Of a DNA stretch of 40,753 nt, positions 1 to 9,590 are shown piece after piece. The notes under the pieces were generated by a model. The model saw only the letters and a list, made by a program, of their open reading frames with translations, was not told the origin of the DNA and made no database searches. Every line of letters begins with the position of its first letter. Position 1 is the stretch's first letter. Both the position numbers and the translations under genes were made by a program. Source of the DNA: Candidatus Barnesiella excrementavium (lineage in GTDB: Bacteria; Bacteroidota; Bacteroidia; Bacteroidales; Barnesiellaceae); NCBI GenBank assembly GCA_019115485.1, contig DXDM01000001.1:1-40753 (forward strand), written 5' to 3'.

Positions 1-126
1 TCGACCTCGAACCGCAACTTCGAGGGCCGTCAAGGTCCCGGTGCCCGCACGATACTTGCCGGGCCGCTGGTGGCCGCAGCTGCCGCCATCACGGGTAAGA
101 TAACCGATCCACGAACCCTTTTATAA
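1..126 (+). CDS. leuC: 3-isopropylmalate dehydratase large subunit, C-terminal end (partial)
   Basis: The last 41 codons of LeuC, the iron-sulfur large subunit of isopropylmalate isomerase (leucine biosynthesis, cytoplasm). The frame is open from base 1 and reads [17 protein letters not shown], then a Leu/Ala-rich stretch and [12 protein letters not shown] before TAA. The [10 protein letters not shown] block is the characteristic C-terminal signature of LeuC and related aconitase-family proteins. The start and the cluster-binding cysteines lie off the left edge. leuD begins 12 bp downstream on the same strand, the usual large/small subunit arrangement, so co-transcription is very likely. Confidence 0.93.
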   Translation, partial: STSNRNFEGRQGPGARTILAGPLVAAAAAITGKITDPRTLL

Positions 127-138
127 TTTCACACTGTC

Positions 139-729
139 ATGATCGAAAAAATCAACATCATAACCTCGTCGTGCATTCCCCTGCCTCAGGAGAATGTCGA
201 TACCGACCAAATCATTCCGGCCCGTTTCCTGAAAGCCGTATCGCGCGAAGGATTCGGCGAAAACCTCTTCCGCGACTGGCGCTACGACAAGAGCGGCAAA
301 CCCATTGCCGACTTCGTGCTCAACAATCCCGCCTATTCGGGACAGATACTGGTCGCCGGGAAGAACTTCGGAAGCGGTTCCAGCCGGGAACATGCCGCCT
401 GGGCCATTGCCGGATACGGATTCCGGGTGGTCGTATCGAGCTTCTTTGCCGACATCTTCAAAAACAACGCCCTCAACAACGGCGTGCTGCCGGTCGTGGT
501 ATCGGAACACTTCCTGGCCGACCTTTTCCGCCACATTCAGGCCAACCCGGCCTCGACCGTGACGGTCAACCTCGAAGCGCAGACCATCACCGACAACACC
601 AGCGGCGCATGCGAACATTTTGAAATCAACCCCTACAAGAAGAATTGCCTGCTCAACGGATACGACGACATCGACTATCTGCTCAGCAAGAAACCGGCAA
701 TCGAAGCGTGGGAGGCCAACCATCAATAA
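139..729 (+). CDS. leuD: 3-isopropylmalate dehydratase small subunit
   Basis: A 196-residue protein of normal LeuD length. It is the swivel-domain small subunit that pairs with LeuC to isomerise 2- to 3-isopropylmalate; the same LeuCD-type enzyme can serve the citramalate branch of isoleucine synthesis. Visible family motifs are [13 protein letters not shown] (about residues 19-31) and [13 protein letters not shown] (74-86), the loop that contacts substrate. The ATG at 139 is the first in frame after leuC and gives a normal N-terminus. It sits between leuC (12 bp gap) and the LeuA-family synthase (10 bp gap), clearly within one operon. Confidence 0.95.
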   Translation: MIEKINIITSSCIPLPQENVDTDQIIPARFLKAVSREGFGENLFRDWRYDKSGKPIADFVLNNPAYSGQILVAGKNFGSGSSREHAAWAIAGYGFRVVVSSFFADIFKNNALNNGVLPVVVSEHFLADLFRHIQANPASTVTVNLEAQTITDNTSGACEHFEINPYKKNCLLNGYDDIDYLLSKKPAIEAWEANHQ

Positions 730-739
730 CCGATTGCCT

Positions 740-2278
740 ATGTTCATCGAAATCATGGATACCACCCTGCGGGACGGAGAGCAGACGTCGGGGGTCTCTT
801 TCGCCCGGCAAGAGAAGATGAGTATCGCCCGGCTGCTTCTCGAAGACTTGAAGATACCCCGCATCGAAATTGCCTCGGCCCGCGTCTCGTCGGGCGAATA
901 CGACATGGCCACGCAACTGTGCAAATGGGCCCGGAAGCGAGGACACATCGACAAAATAGAGGTACTGGGATTTCTCGACAACGGAGCCTCCATCGAATGG
1001 ATACGCTCCTGCGGTGCCCGGGTGATGAACCTGCTCTGCAAGGGCTCGGAGAAGCACTGCACCTTCCAACTGAAAAAGACAGTACAGGAGCACATCGCCG
1101 ACATCAAAGGGGCGATTCAGAAGGCCCGGGAGGCCGGACTGAAAGTGAATCTCTACCTCGAAGACTGGTCGAACGGCATACAGCACTCCCCGCACTATGT
1201 CTACCAACTGGTCGATGCCCTGCGGAGCGAGGCCATCGAACGCTTCATGCTGCCCGACACGCTGGGCATTCTCAACCCGCTCCAAACACTTAAATTCTGC
1301 CGGGCCATGCGCCGCCGCTATCCCGAACTGCGGTTCGACTTCCACGCCCACAACGACTACGACCTGGCCACGGCCAATACCTTTGCCGCCGCCCTCACCG
1401 GCATACAAGGGATACACTGCACCATCAACGGACTGGGCGAACGGGCCGGCAACGCCCCTCTCACCAGCGTGCTGGCAGTGCTGCACGACCAGGTAAAGGC
1501 CTCCACGGGAGTGACCGAGAACATGGTCAACAAGGTGAGCCGCATTGTCGAGTCCTACTCGGGGGTGCGGGTAGCCGCCAACAAACCCATCATCGGCGAA
1601 TCGGTCTTCACCCAGTGCGCCGGTGTGCATGCCGACGGCGACAACAAGAACAACCTCTACTACAACGACCTGCTACCCGAGCGTTTCGGTCGCAAACGGG
1701 AGTATGCCCTTGGCAAGACCTCGGGGCGGGCCAATATCCGCAAGAATCTCGAATCGCTGGGTATCGAACTCGACGACGAGTCGATACAACGGGTCACCCA
1801 ACGGGTCGTGGAACTGAGCGACAAAAAGGAGATGGTTACCCCCGAAGACCTGCCCTACATCATCTCCGACGTATTGAAACACCAGACCATCGCCCAGCAC
1901 GTGAAGGTGGTGAACTACACCCTCAACCTCTCGCAGGGGCTCAAACCAGTGGCTATCCTCGCCATCGACATCAACGGGCAGGTGTACGAAGGGGCCTCGA
2001 CCGGCGACGGACAGTACGACGCCTTCGTAAAGGCCATTCGCAAAATCTACAAGGAGCAACTGGGACGCACCCTCCCGCTGCTGACCAACTACACGGTGAA
2101 CATTCCGCCCGGCGGACGCACCGACGCCCTGGTACAGACGGTCATTTCGTGGGACTACAACGGCAACGTGCTGAAAACCCAGGGCCTCGATGCCGACCAG
2201 ATGGAGGCGGCCATACAGGCTACCATCAAGATGCTGAACATCATCGAAGATAAGGAACAACACATAACCAACCATTAA
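740..2278 (+). CDS. LeuA-family synthase: 2-isopropylmalate synthase or (R)-citramalate synthase
   Basis: A 512-residue DRE-TIM metallolyase. The N-terminal TIM barrel carries DTTLRDGEQ (residues 7-15), the metal-binding HAHND (202-206) and NGLGERAGN (near 233-241). A C-terminal domain (about 385-505) with [12 protein letters not shown] and [12 protein letters not shown] resembles the LeuA regulatory domain. The family condenses acetyl-CoA with a 2-oxoacid: 2-oxoisovalerate gives isopropylmalate (leucine), pyruvate gives citramalate (isoleucine). Sequence inspection alone does not settle which. The reading frame is open upstream into leuD, but ATG 740 is chosen because it gives the family N-terminus [13 protein letters not shown] and sits 10 bp after the leuD stop. 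leuB follows after 13 bp. Confidence 0.9.
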   Translation: MFIEIMDTTLRDGEQTSGVSFARQEKMSIARLLLEDLKIPRIEIASARVSSGEYDMATQLCKWARKRGHIDKIEVLGFLDNGASIEWIRSCGARVMNLLCKGSEKHCTFQLKKTVQEHIADIKGAIQKAREAGLKVNLYLEDWSNGIQHSPHYVYQLVDALRSEAIERFMLPDTLGILNPLQTLKFCRAMRRRYPELRFDFHAHNDYDLATANTFAAALTGIQGIHCTINGLGERAGNAPLTSVLAVLHDQVKASTGVTENMVNKVSRIVESYSGVRVAANKPIIGESVFTQCAGVHADGDNKNNLYYNDLLPERFGRKREYALGKTSGRANIRKNLESLGIELDDESIQRVTQRVVELSDKKEMVTPEDLPYIISDVLKHQTIAQHVKVVNYTLNLSQGLKPVAILAIDINGQVYEGASTGDGQYDAFVKAIRKIYKEQLGRTLPLLTNYTVNIPPGGRTDALVQTVISWDYNGNVLKTQGLDADQMEAAIQATIKMLNIIEDKEQHITNH

Positions 2279-2291
2279 ACCTATCAAGAAA

Positions 2292-3365
2292 ATGGAATTA
2301 CATATTGCAGTATTGCCGGGCGACGGAATTGGCCCGGAAGTCGTGGAACAGGCCTTGAACGTGACCCAAGCCATCTGCGAGAAATTCGGTCACGAATTGA
2401 AACACCAGATTGCCCCGGTAGGTGCCTGCGCCATCGAGGAGACCGGCTCGCCCTACCCCGACTCGACCCACGAATTGTGCATGCACTCCGATGCCGTGCT
2501 GTTCGGAGCCATCGGTTCACCCCAATACGACAACAACCCCAATGCTAAGGTACGCCCCGAACAGGGACTGCTCGCCATGCGTAAAAAACTGGGGCTGTTT
2601 GCCAACATTCGCCCCATCACCACCTTTCCGGGGCTGATACACAAATCGCCCCTGCGGGCCGACATCATCGACGGAGCCGATTTCATGTGTATCCGCGAGC
2701 TCACCGGCGGCCTCTACTTCGGTCGTCCTCAGGGCCGCAGCGAAGACGGCAGCGTGGCCTACGACACCTGCATGTACAGCCGTGAAGAGATTACCCGTAT
2801 CGTACAACTGGCCTACGACTATGCCATGCGTCGCCGCAAGAAGGTGACAATGGTCGACAAGGCCAACATCTTGGCCACCTCGCGGCTCTGGCGGGAGGTG
2901 ACCCAGGAGATTGCCGCCGAATACCCAGAGGTCGAAACCGAATTCCTCTTCGTCGACAACGCCGCCATGCGCATGATACAATGGCCCAAGAGTTTCGACG
3001 TGATTGTCACCGAAAACATGTTCGGCGACATTCTCACCGACGAGGGTTCGGTCATCACCGGCTCACTGGGTATGCTCCCTTCGGCCTCGATAGGTCTGCA
3101 CACTTCGGTATTCGAGCCTATACACGGCTCCTATCCGCAGGCCGCCGGCAAAGATATAGCCAACCCGCTGGCCACGATTCTGTCGGCCGCCATGATGTTC
3201 GAGTATGCCTTCGGACTGAAAGCCGAGGCCGACCTCATTCGCTCGGCCGTGTCGGAGTCGATGAAGGCCGGCATCGTGACCGAGGACATCGCCGACCCCG
3301 GGAAACTCACCTACCACACCCACGAGGTGGGCGAATGGATTGTAGAATGGATTAGAAAACACTAA
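2292..3365 (+). CDS. leuB: 3-isopropylmalate dehydrogenase
   Basis: A 357-residue NAD-dependent beta-decarboxylating dehydrogenase that converts 3-isopropylmalate to 2-oxoisocaproate in the leucine pathway. The start [17 protein letters not shown] is typical. [15 protein letters not shown] (near 137-151) and [21 protein letters not shown] (near 247-267) are the substrate/metal and cofactor blocks of LeuB. Length matches the family. It is the last gene of the leuC-leuD-leuA-like-leuB operon and is followed by a strong hairpin terminator at 3410-3443. Confidence 0.95.
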   Translation: MELHIAVLPGDGIGPEVVEQALNVTQAICEKFGHELKHQIAPVGACAIEETGSPYPDSTHELCMHSDAVLFGAIGSPQYDNNPNAKVRPEQGLLAMRKKLGLFANIRPITTFPGLIHKSPLRADIIDGADFMCIRELTGGLYFGRPQGRSEDGSVAYDTCMYSREEITRIVQLAYDYAMRRRKKVTMVDKANILATSRLWREVTQEIAAEYPEVETEFLFVDNAAMRMIQWPKSFDVIVTENMFGDILTDEGSVITGSLGMLPSASIGLHTSVFEPIHGSYPQAAGKDIANPLATILSAAMMFEYAFGLKAEADLIRSAVSESMKAGIVTEDIADPGKLTYHTHEVGEWIVEWIRKH

Positions 3366-3409
3366 TTCCTCTACCTCGACAAGAAAGGCTCAATACAAAA
3401 CTCAATACA

Positions 3410-3443
3410 AAAAACGGGTGACCGATTGCGGTCACCCGTTTTT
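3410..3443. terminator. Bidirectional intrinsic terminator between leuB and the OmpA-family gene
   Basis: A perfect 10-bp stem, ACGGGTGACC (3414-3423) and GGTCACCCGT (3430-3439), with loop GATTGC, is flanked by an A-run on the left and a T-run on the right. The A/T flanks extend the pairing. It can therefore stop leuB transcription rightward and porin transcription leftward. It lies between the two convergent stop codons. Confidence 0.9.
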
Positions 3444-3465
3444 CATACCGGGAAAAAGGATTCTG

Positions 3466-4659
3466 TCACTGGGCCGAACCGGCAAATACGACAATTCGGT
3501 TCCAGTTGTTATTCTGCGGATAGAGTTGCGAATCGCTGCCGTTAGCCACAATCTGTACCCGTTTTTTATCAATGTTATATTTCTCGGTCAGCAACTTGAC
3601 CACCGACTCTGCACGGCGTTGGCTCAGCTGCTTGTTATACTCGGGCGTACCCGTATCCTTGTCGGCATACCCAATGACCGAAATATTGCACGACGGGTTG
3701 CTCTTCAACCATTGGGCAATGTTGTAGACGTTGACCATCTCCTCGTTGGAGACCACGGCACTGTTGATGGTAAAGCGTACCACCCCCGTAAGCTCCTGAT
3801 TGCAACCGGCCGGCTCGACTACCGTCACCTCTTCAACGACCGGTTCGGGACAAGGGGGGCACTCCACCTCGCGCGACTCGCATTCGTTCAGTTGGCTTCT
3901 CAACATGTTCACCTTGTCGTTCAACTGATTAATCATCAACTGGTCGGCATAGGCATCATAGGCTTTGAAGCGGTCTTTTCCAAACTTGATTGAGAAACCG
4001 CCGATAGCCGACACCACGCTCTCGACCTCTGTCCCCTCGACAATGCCGTTGAAATGGTCGCCAATGAGGTTGCCACGACCTTCGAGGAAGAAATCGACAT
4101 AGTGCGACAATCTGAAATTCAACTTGATACCGGCCGTAAGCGGGAACGCATAAGTATCACGTCCGTAAGGCGTATTGTGGAACGAATAGATACCACCGAT
4201 ACCGGCAAAAGGAATAATTGAGAAAACGCGCCGCTCGTTATAACCGTGGAAGGTGTTGAACATGTTCCACATCAAGTCGCCATACACGGCGGCATAACGC
4301 ATGTGGGTCATCACCCCTTCGGCATAAGGCCAGTTGGTATGCAGGGCCCCCCCCATGGCCGACAGGCGGAATCCCAGGAAAGGACTGATCCATTTACCTA
4401 CTGCAAAATCCATGGCCAGCGTATATTGGGCATCGCCGGTATGTTCGGTAAAGAAGGTCTGACCACCGGCACCCAACGAAATAAACCAGTTGTTCTTGTG
4501 ACTGTCGGAGTAGTACCGGGGCTTGCCGGGCAGAACCTCGGTGACCGAAACATCTTCTTCGACGATGAACGCTTGTGCCCCAGCCGACTCGGTGTATCCC
4601 CAAATCGATGTCGTAGCCAGCGCTACTGCTAAATAAAAGAACTTTGTTTTCATCTTCAT
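3466..4659 (-). CDS. OmpA-family outer-membrane porin
   Basis: A 397-residue protein. An N-terminal signal peptide ends near GAQA (about residue 30). A beta-barrel-like region with alternating aromatic strands (about 50-240) is followed by a short coiled segment containing MINQLNDKVNMLRSQLNE. A cysteine/proline-rich hinge (CPPCPEP) leads into a C-terminal OmpA domain (about 290-397) with GYADKDTGTPEYNKQLSQRR and NNNWNRIVVF, the peptidoglycan-binding region. The expected role is an abundant porin anchoring the outer membrane to the cell wall. Two start codons are possible (4659 or 4653). It is transcribed divergently from the LytM-like gene. Confidence 0.88.
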   Translation of the reverse strand: MKMKTKFFYLAVALATTSIWGYTESAGAQAFIVEEDVSVTEVLPGKPRYYSDSHKNNWFISLGAGGQTFFTEHTGDAQYTLAMDFAVGKWISPFLGFRLSAMGGALHTNWPYAEGVMTHMRYAAVYGDLMWNMFNTFHGYNERRVFSIIPFAGIGGIYSFHNTPYGRDTYAFPLTAGIKLNFRLSHYVDFFLEGRGNLIGDHFNGIVEGTEVESVVSAIGGFSIKFGKDRFKAYDAYADQLMINQLNDKVNMLRSQLNECESREVECPPCPEPVVEEVTVVEPAGCNQELTGVVRFTINSAVVSNEEMVNVYNIAQWLKSNPSCNISVIGYADKDTGTPEYNKQLSQRRAESVVKLLTEKYNIDKKRVQIVANGSDSQLYPQNNNWNRIVVFAGSAQ

Positions 4660-4928
4660 TTGTTTTAGTTATACAATTTTGTTGTTCACTATTCAAAAAG
4701 ACAGAAGCCTGTTGCCGCCACTATCCGTTTTTGTCAACTAAAACAACCGGATAAAAGAATGTGTTCACCCGCAATCGAGAAAAGAGTAGGAAAAATCCAT
4801 ACTATTTAGACCTTGTAAGCATCTTATAAAAAATGAAAACGGTGCAGTCCGGTTGGCAATAAATTACTAAATTTGCACATACTCGATGAATATCATACCT
4901 TTATAGTCACAACCAGAGACAACAGTCT
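4660..4928. promoter_or_regulatory. Divergent intergenic region with a Bacteroidota-type -7 box for the LytM-like gene
   Basis: This 269-bp AT-rich spacer separates the divergent porin and LytM-like genes, so it should hold promoters for both. TAAATTTG at 4868-4875 fits the Bacteroidota -7 consensus TAnnTTTG on the + strand, about 55 bp before ATG 4929. I could not pick a convincing matched box for the porin on the - strand. No small ORF with coding character was seen here. Confidence 0.55.
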
Positions 4929-5798
4929 ATGAAACGAAATAAAAAGAGCCCCGATTTCTTCCCCCGGAAACGGTCGAAATACAAACTCACCTTCTTCAAC
5001 GAGAGTTCGCTGGAAGATGTGTGGACCATCTGTTTCTCCCGATTCGGGGCCATCATGACGGCCGTGCTGCTCGTCGTCCTCATTGTCGTGGCCATACTCT
5101 CGATTATCGTGGGCACCCCGGTGAAACATCTGTTGCCCGGCTACCTGAAAACCGAGGAGCGTATCGAGATGGTCGACAAGATTCTGCGGGTCGACTCGCT
5201 GGCGGCCGAAGTGCAACGACGCGACGCCTACATCAAAAACCTCTCGGCTATTCTCACCGGCGAAATCAAAATCGACTCCATCGGCCAGCAGGCCGACAGT
5301 CTGCTTGCGACCCGCAACGACACCCTGCTGCCTCCGTCGAAACAGATGGACGACTATGTCAAGCAATATGAGCAGGAGGAGAAATACACCCTCAACGTCT
5401 TCACCCCCACCACGCCCATCGACGGGAAGTTGTTCTACACCCCGTTCAAAGGCAAGATAGTCCAAGCCTATAACCCGCAGCGCAACCACTTCGGGGTCGA
5501 CGTGCAATGCCCGCGCAACACGGCGGTATCGTCGGTTCTCGACGGCACCATTGTCTCGGCCAGCTACACCCCCAACTACGGTTATGTCGTAGCCATACAG
5601 CACAGCAACAACTACCTCTCTATCTACAAATACAACGCGGGTATCCTCAAAGAGATTGGCGACAAGGTACTGGGCGGCGAAAAAATCGCCGTTACCGGCT
5701 GGGAGGAGGGAAAATCGTCGTCGCAATCGTGCACGGCCGAGTTCCAGCTATGGCACATGGGGCAATCAATCGACCCTGAAAAATATATCACTTTCTAA
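4929..5798 (+). CDS. LytM/M23-domain membrane protein, probably non-catalytic
   Basis: A 289-residue protein with a basic cytoplasmic N-terminus, one transmembrane helix (about residues 38-62), a helical region with coiled-coil character (about 70-150) and a C-terminal M23 beta-sheet domain (about 165-289). The first zinc motif survives as H187-FGV-D191. The second, normally HxH in a HLHFE-like strand, reads TAEFQLW (269-275), so both histidines are replaced. That points to a degenerate LytM factor that binds or regulates cell-wall enzymes rather than a hydrolase, as known for EnvC/NlpD-type proteins; the role here is inferred. Its own -7 box lies at 4868-4875. dxr follows after 81 bp with a separate promoter box. 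Confidence 0.82.
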   Translation: MKRNKKSPDFFPRKRSKYKLTFFNESSLEDVWTICFSRFGAIMTAVLLVVLIVVAILSIIVGTPVKHLLPGYLKTEERIEMVDKILRVDSLAAEVQRRDAYIKNLSAILTGEIKIDSIGQQADSLLATRNDTLLPPSKQMDDYVKQYEQEEKYTLNVFTPTTPIDGKLFYTPFKGKIVQAYNPQRNHFGVDVQCPRNTAVSSVLDGTIVSASYTPNYGYVVAIQHSNNYLSIYKYNAGILKEIGDKVLGGEKIAVTGWEEGKSSSQSCTAEFQLWHMGQSIDPEKYITF

Positions 5799-5829
5799 CC
5801 TCGATTCGCGGAAGATAGACATTATTTTA

Positions 5830-5837
5830 TACCTTTG
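5830..5837 (+). promoter_or_regulatory. -7 promoter box upstream of dxr
   Basis: TACCTTTG matches TAnnTTTG. It lies 42 bp before the dxr ATG, in the 81-bp gap after the LytM-like gene. A TTCG at 5805-5808, 21 bp upstream, is a weak match to the TTTG -33 element. dxr and rseP may thus have their own promoter. Confidence 0.5.
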
Positions 5838-5879
5838 CATAATCTTACGCGAGGATTTTGATACCGCATATTTAACCGA

Positions 5880-7031
5880 ATGAAAAAACAATTAGCCATA
5901 TTAGGTTCCACAGGCTCGATAGGCACACAGACCCTTGATGTCGTGGCCGAACACCCCGACCTGTTTGAAGTATATACACTCACTGCCAACAACAACGTAG
6001 AACGGCTCATCGAACAGGCCAAACGCTTCAACCCCGACTCGGTGGTCATTGCCAACGAGGCGCATTACCCCCGATTGCAAGAGGCCCTGAAAGAGCTCCC
6101 TATCAAAGTATATGCCGGCGACGAGGCCATCGCCCAAATCGTCGAAGCGGCCCCTATCGATATCGTGGTCACGGCCATGGTGGGATATGCGGGACTGAAA
6201 CCGACCATACGGGCCATCGAGGCTCACAAGACCATCGCCCTGGCCAACAAGGAGACGCTGGTGGTGGCGGGCGACCTCATCAAGCAACTGGCGATCGACA
6301 ACCGGGCCCCGATTATTCCCGTCGACTCGGAACACTCGGCCATCTTCCAATGCCTCGTGGGCGAATGGGACAACCCCATCGACAAGATTATCCTCACGGC
6401 TTCGGGGGGACCGTTCAGAGGGCTCTCGGCCGAAGAGATGAAACACGTGACCAAAAACGATGCCCTCAAACACCCCAAGTGGAACATGGGGCACAAAATC
6501 ACCATCGACTCGGCCACGCTCATGAACAAAGGCTTCGAGATGATTGAGGCCAAATGGCTCTTCGACGTTGCCCCCAAAGACATCGAAATTGCCGTGCACC
6601 CGCAATCGATTGTTCACTCGATGGTACAATTCAAAGACGGCACGGTGAAGGCCCAGCTGGGCGTGCAAGACATGCGAATGCCCATACGCTATGCCCTCTC
6701 CTACCCGACCCGGCTCGAAAGCCCCCACTCGAAACTTACCCTCGAGCAATATGCCCAACTCACCTTCGAGCGCCCCGACATGGAGCGCTTCCCGCTGTTG
6801 CGCTATGCCTTCGATGCCGTAGCCGAGGGGGGTAACATGCCCTGCATCATGAATGCCGCCAACGAGATAGCCGTGGCCGCCTTCCTCAACGATGCCATCG
6901 ACTATCCCAGCATTGCCCGCATCGTGGCCGAAACGATGGCACACGTCGAGTTCATCGCCTCGCCCGGCTACGAAGACTATGTACACACCAACCAGCTGGC
7001 CCGCGACTATGCAGCCCGGCTGATTCAATAA
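5880..7031 (+). CDS. dxr: 1-deoxy-D-xylulose-5-phosphate reductoisomerase
   Basis: A 383-residue cytoplasmic enzyme of the MEP isoprenoid pathway. It converts DXP to 2-C-methylerythritol 4-phosphate with NADPH and a divalent metal. The N-terminal Rossmann motif is LGSTGSIGTQTLDVV (from residue 8). The metal-site motif is PVDSEHSAIFQ, with D149 and E151. HPKWNMGHKITIDSATLMNK and ASGGPFR are also characteristic blocks. Length is close to that of other Dxr proteins. rseP begins 25 bp downstream; a dxr-rseP pairing is common in bacteria and links isoprenoid supply with envelope genes. Confidence 0.96.
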   Translation: MKKQLAILGSTGSIGTQTLDVVAEHPDLFEVYTLTANNNVERLIEQAKRFNPDSVVIANEAHYPRLQEALKELPIKVYAGDEAIAQIVEAAPIDIVVTAMVGYAGLKPTIRAIEAHKTIALANKETLVVAGDLIKQLAIDNRAPIIPVDSEHSAIFQCLVGEWDNPIDKIILTASGGPFRGLSAEEMKHVTKNDALKHPKWNMGHKITIDSATLMNKGFEMIEAKWLFDVAPKDIEIAVHPQSIVHSMVQFKDGTVKAQLGVQDMRMPIRYALSYPTRLESPHSKLTLEQYAQLTFERPDMERFPLLRYAFDAVAEGGNMPCIMNAANEIAVAAFLNDAIDYPSIARIVAETMAHVEFIASPGYEDYVHTNQLARDYAARLIQ

Positions 7032-7056
7032 TCCCTCTAAAAACTGGTACACACCG

Positions 7057-8379
7057 ATGGAAACCTTCCTGATAAAAACCGTACAGCTCCTGTTGAGCCT
7101 CTCGATACTGGTCATCGTTCACGAGTTCGGCCACTTCATTTTCGCCCGCATGTTCAAGGTACGGGTCGAAAAATTCTACCTCTTCTTCGACCCTTGGTTC
7201 TCGCTCTTCAAGTTCAAGCCCAAAAACAGCCACACCGAATATGGCATAGGCTGGTTACCGCTGGGCGGATACGTGAAGATTGCGGGTATGATTGACGAGT
7301 CGATGGACCGCGAACAGATGAAACAGCCGGCCCAGCCGTGGGAATTCCGGTCGAAACCGGCCTGGCAACGGCTGCTTATCATGGTGGCCGGTGTGGTGTT
7401 CAATTTTATTCTGGCCGTCTTTATCTACTCGATGATAGCCTACACGTGGGGCACCTCGTATATTCCTTTCAAAAACGCCTACGCCGGTATGGAGTATTGC
7501 CAGTCGGCCCGAGAGATAGGATTCCGGAACGGTGACATTCCCCTCACGGCCGACGGTGCCGCGCTCGATTTCATGTCGAGCGAGACGCTGCAAAAGATTG
7601 TCGAGGCTCGTGAGGTAGAGGTTCTGCGTGGTACCGACACCGTGTCGATTGCCATTCCCCAGGACTTCATGCTTCGCCTGATTGACAAGGAGGAGCAGTT
7701 CGCCATGTACCGCATTCCGCCGGTTGTCTACGAAGCGGCCGACCACACGGGAGCCCAACGGGCAGGCCTGCAAAAAGGCGACCGCATCGAGTCGATTAAC
7801 GGCGAGGCAACCCCCTCGCTCGACGAGTTGCACCAAGTCTTGGCCCACCACCGCGACACCACGGTGACGGTAGCCTTCCTGCGCAACGGAGTGCAGCACT
7901 CGGCCCAAGTAATGACCGACTCGGTAGGCGCACTGGGCATTCTCATCTCGCCCCTGGCCGAGAGCTATGATGTCGTGACCGAACACTACGGATTTTGGGA
8001 ATCGTTTCCCAAGGGTATTGAACTTGGTGTCGACAAGTTGAAGAGCTATGTGAGCAGCATGAAATATGTGTTTACCAAAGAGGGGGCACAAAGCCTGGGT
8101 GGTTTCGGAGCCATCGGCAGCATCTTCCCCGAGCAGTGGAACTGGGAGGCCTTTTGGAGCATGACCGCCTTCCTGTCGGTAATCCTGGCCTTCATGAATA
8201 TCCTGCCCATACCGGCTCTCGACGGCGGACACGTGCTCTTCCTGCTTTACGAGGTCATCACACGACGCAAGCCCAACGATAAATTCATGGAGTATGCCCA
8301 GATGTGCGGCATGATTTTCCTGCTGCTTCTGCTCGTCTATGCCAACGGCAACGACATATTCCGCTTCTTCTTCAAATAA
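7057..8379 (+). CDS. rseP: Site-2 protease, RseP/M50 family
   Basis: A 440-residue inner-membrane zinc protease of regulated intramembrane proteolysis. HEFGH is at residues 22-26 in the first transmembrane segment. Two periplasmic PDZ-like segments follow (around 130-215 and 220-300; the second contains GAQRAGLQKGDRIESINGE). The C-terminal membrane segment has FMNILPIPALDGGH, supplying the third metal ligand Asp. The family cuts anti-sigma factors or remnant signal peptides; the target here is unknown. It lies 25 bp after dxr, with the methyltransferase gene 6 bp downstream, so all three are probably co-transcribed. Confidence 0.94.
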   Translation: METFLIKTVQLLLSLSILVIVHEFGHFIFARMFKVRVEKFYLFFDPWFSLFKFKPKNSHTEYGIGWLPLGGYVKIAGMIDESMDREQMKQPAQPWEFRSKPAWQRLLIMVAGVVFNFILAVFIYSMIAYTWGTSYIPFKNAYAGMEYCQSAREIGFRNGDIPLTADGAALDFMSSETLQKIVEAREVEVLRGTDTVSIAIPQDFMLRLIDKEEQFAMYRIPPVVYEAADHTGAQRAGLQKGDRIESINGEATPSLDELHQVLAHHRDTTVTVAFLRNGVQHSAQVMTDSVGALGILISPLAESYDVVTEHYGFWESFPKGIELGVDKLKSYVSSMKYVFTKEGAQSLGGFGAIGSIFPEQWNWEAFWSMTAFLSVILAFMNILPIPALDGGHVLFLLYEVITRRKPNDKFMEYAQMCGMIFLLLLLVYANGNDIFRFFFK

Positions 8380-8385
8380 CCGATT

Positions 8386-9567
8386 ATGAACTATACGAAA
8401 ATCATACTGAAACCGGGCAAGGAAGATTCGTTTCATCGATTCCACCCGTGGGTATTCTCCGGAGCCATCTACCGTTTTGAGAAACAGCCCGAAGAGGGCG
8501 ATATTGTCGAGGTAACCGACCATCAGGGTAACTTTATCGGGGTGGGCCAATACCAGATAGGCAGCATTGCCGTGCGCATCTTGTCGTTCAAACCGGTGAC
8601 CATCGACGAAGCCTTCTACGCAAACCGCCTGCAAGAGGCTTACAACGTGCGGCTGAGCCTGGGGTTACTCAACGAGCATAACAATACCTGCCGCCTGGTA
8701 CACGGCGAGGGCGACAATCTGCCGGGACTTATCATCGACCTTTACGACCGCACGGCCGTCATGCAGGCACATACCCCGGGCATGCACTATGCGCGCCACC
8801 AAATAGCCGAAGCGCTTAAAAAGGTTCTGGGCAACCACATCGACAACATCTATTACAAATCGGAGACGACCCTGCCCTACAAGGCGGCACTCGGCGCCGA
8901 AAACGAATATCTGCTGGGCGGCGACGCTCCCAACATCGCCATCGAGAACGGACTGAAATTTTATGTCGACTGGGTACGCGGACAGAAAACGGGCTTCTTT
9001 GTAGACCAACGCGAGAACCGCGCCCTGCTCGAACGGTATGCCCGCGGACGCTCGGTCCTGAACATGTTCTGCTATACGGGCGGCTTCTCGTTCTACGCCA
9101 TGCGGGGAGAGGCCAAGCTGGTACACTCGGTCGACAGTTCGGCCAAGGCCATCGACCTCACCTGCCGTAACGTGGAGCTGAATTTCCCCGGCGATACCCG
9201 CCATCAGGCCTTTGCCGAGGACGCCTTCAAGTACCTCGACACCATGGGCGACCAGTACGACCTCATCATTCTCGACCCGCCGGCCTTCGCCAAGCATAAA
9301 AAAGTGCTGAACAATGCCTTGCAGGGCTATCGCAAACTCAATGCCAAGGCCATTGAAAAGATACGCCCCGGGGGTATCCTCTTCACCTTCTCCTGCTCGC
9401 AGGTGGTGAGCAAGGAGAATTTCAGACTGGCTGTTTTCAGCGCAGCGGCACAGTCGGGACGTAACGTGCGCATTCTGCATCAGCTCACCCAGCCGGCCGA
9501 CCACCCGATAAACATCTACCACCCCGAGGGTGAATACCTGAAAGGACTGGTTCTCTATGTAGAGTAA
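8386..9567 (+). CDS. Class I SAM-dependent rRNA methyltransferase (RlmI/RlmCD-like, PUA domain)
   Basis: A 393-residue cytoplasmic protein. An N-terminal PUA-like RNA-binding segment (about 1-75; FHPWVFSGAI) precedes a middle region with HGEGDNLPGLIIDLY, then a Rossmann methyltransferase domain (about 190-393) with the SAM-binding block NMFCYTGGFSFYA and the catalytic-loop motif ILDPPAFAK. This is the layout of E. coli RlmI, which makes m5C1962 in 23S rRNA; the exact target base is inferred only from family. There is a 6-bp gap after rseP. The peptidase gene starts 23 bp downstream. Confidence 0.88.
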   Translation: MNYTKIILKPGKEDSFHRFHPWVFSGAIYRFEKQPEEGDIVEVTDHQGNFIGVGQYQIGSIAVRILSFKPVTIDEAFYANRLQEAYNVRLSLGLLNEHNNTCRLVHGEGDNLPGLIIDLYDRTAVMQAHTPGMHYARHQIAEALKKVLGNHIDNIYYKSETTLPYKAALGAENEYLLGGDAPNIAIENGLKFYVDWVRGQKTGFFVDQRENRALLERYARGRSVLNMFCYTGGFSFYAMRGEAKLVHSVDSSAKAIDLTCRNVELNFPGDTRHQAFAEDAFKYLDTMGDQYDLIILDPPAFAKHKKVLNNALQGYRKLNAKAIEKIRPGGILFTFSCSQVVSKENFRLAVFSAAAQSGRNVRILHQLTQPADHPINIYHPEGEYLKGLVLYVE

Positions 9568-9590
9568 ACACAATTCAAAAATCACATGAT

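Noticed and set aside
620..739. Upstream extension of the LeuA-family frame into leuD.
   Set aside because: It would overlap leuD by over 100 bases and add residues unlike any LeuA N-terminus; ATG 740 fits the family.
3389..3412. Tandem 12-bp repeat CTCAATACAAAA before the leuB terminator.
   Set aside because: Two copies only, in a non-coding spacer; too short to be given a function.
5901..7115. 404-codon - strand open frame opposite dxr.
   Set aside because: It is a mirror of dxr in GC-rich sequence; no domain or start signal supports it.
7255..8634. Long - strand open frame opposite rseP and the methyltransferase gene.
   Set aside because: The + strand genes have clear catalytic motifs. 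The antisense translation is low-complexity in character and has no recognisable domain.
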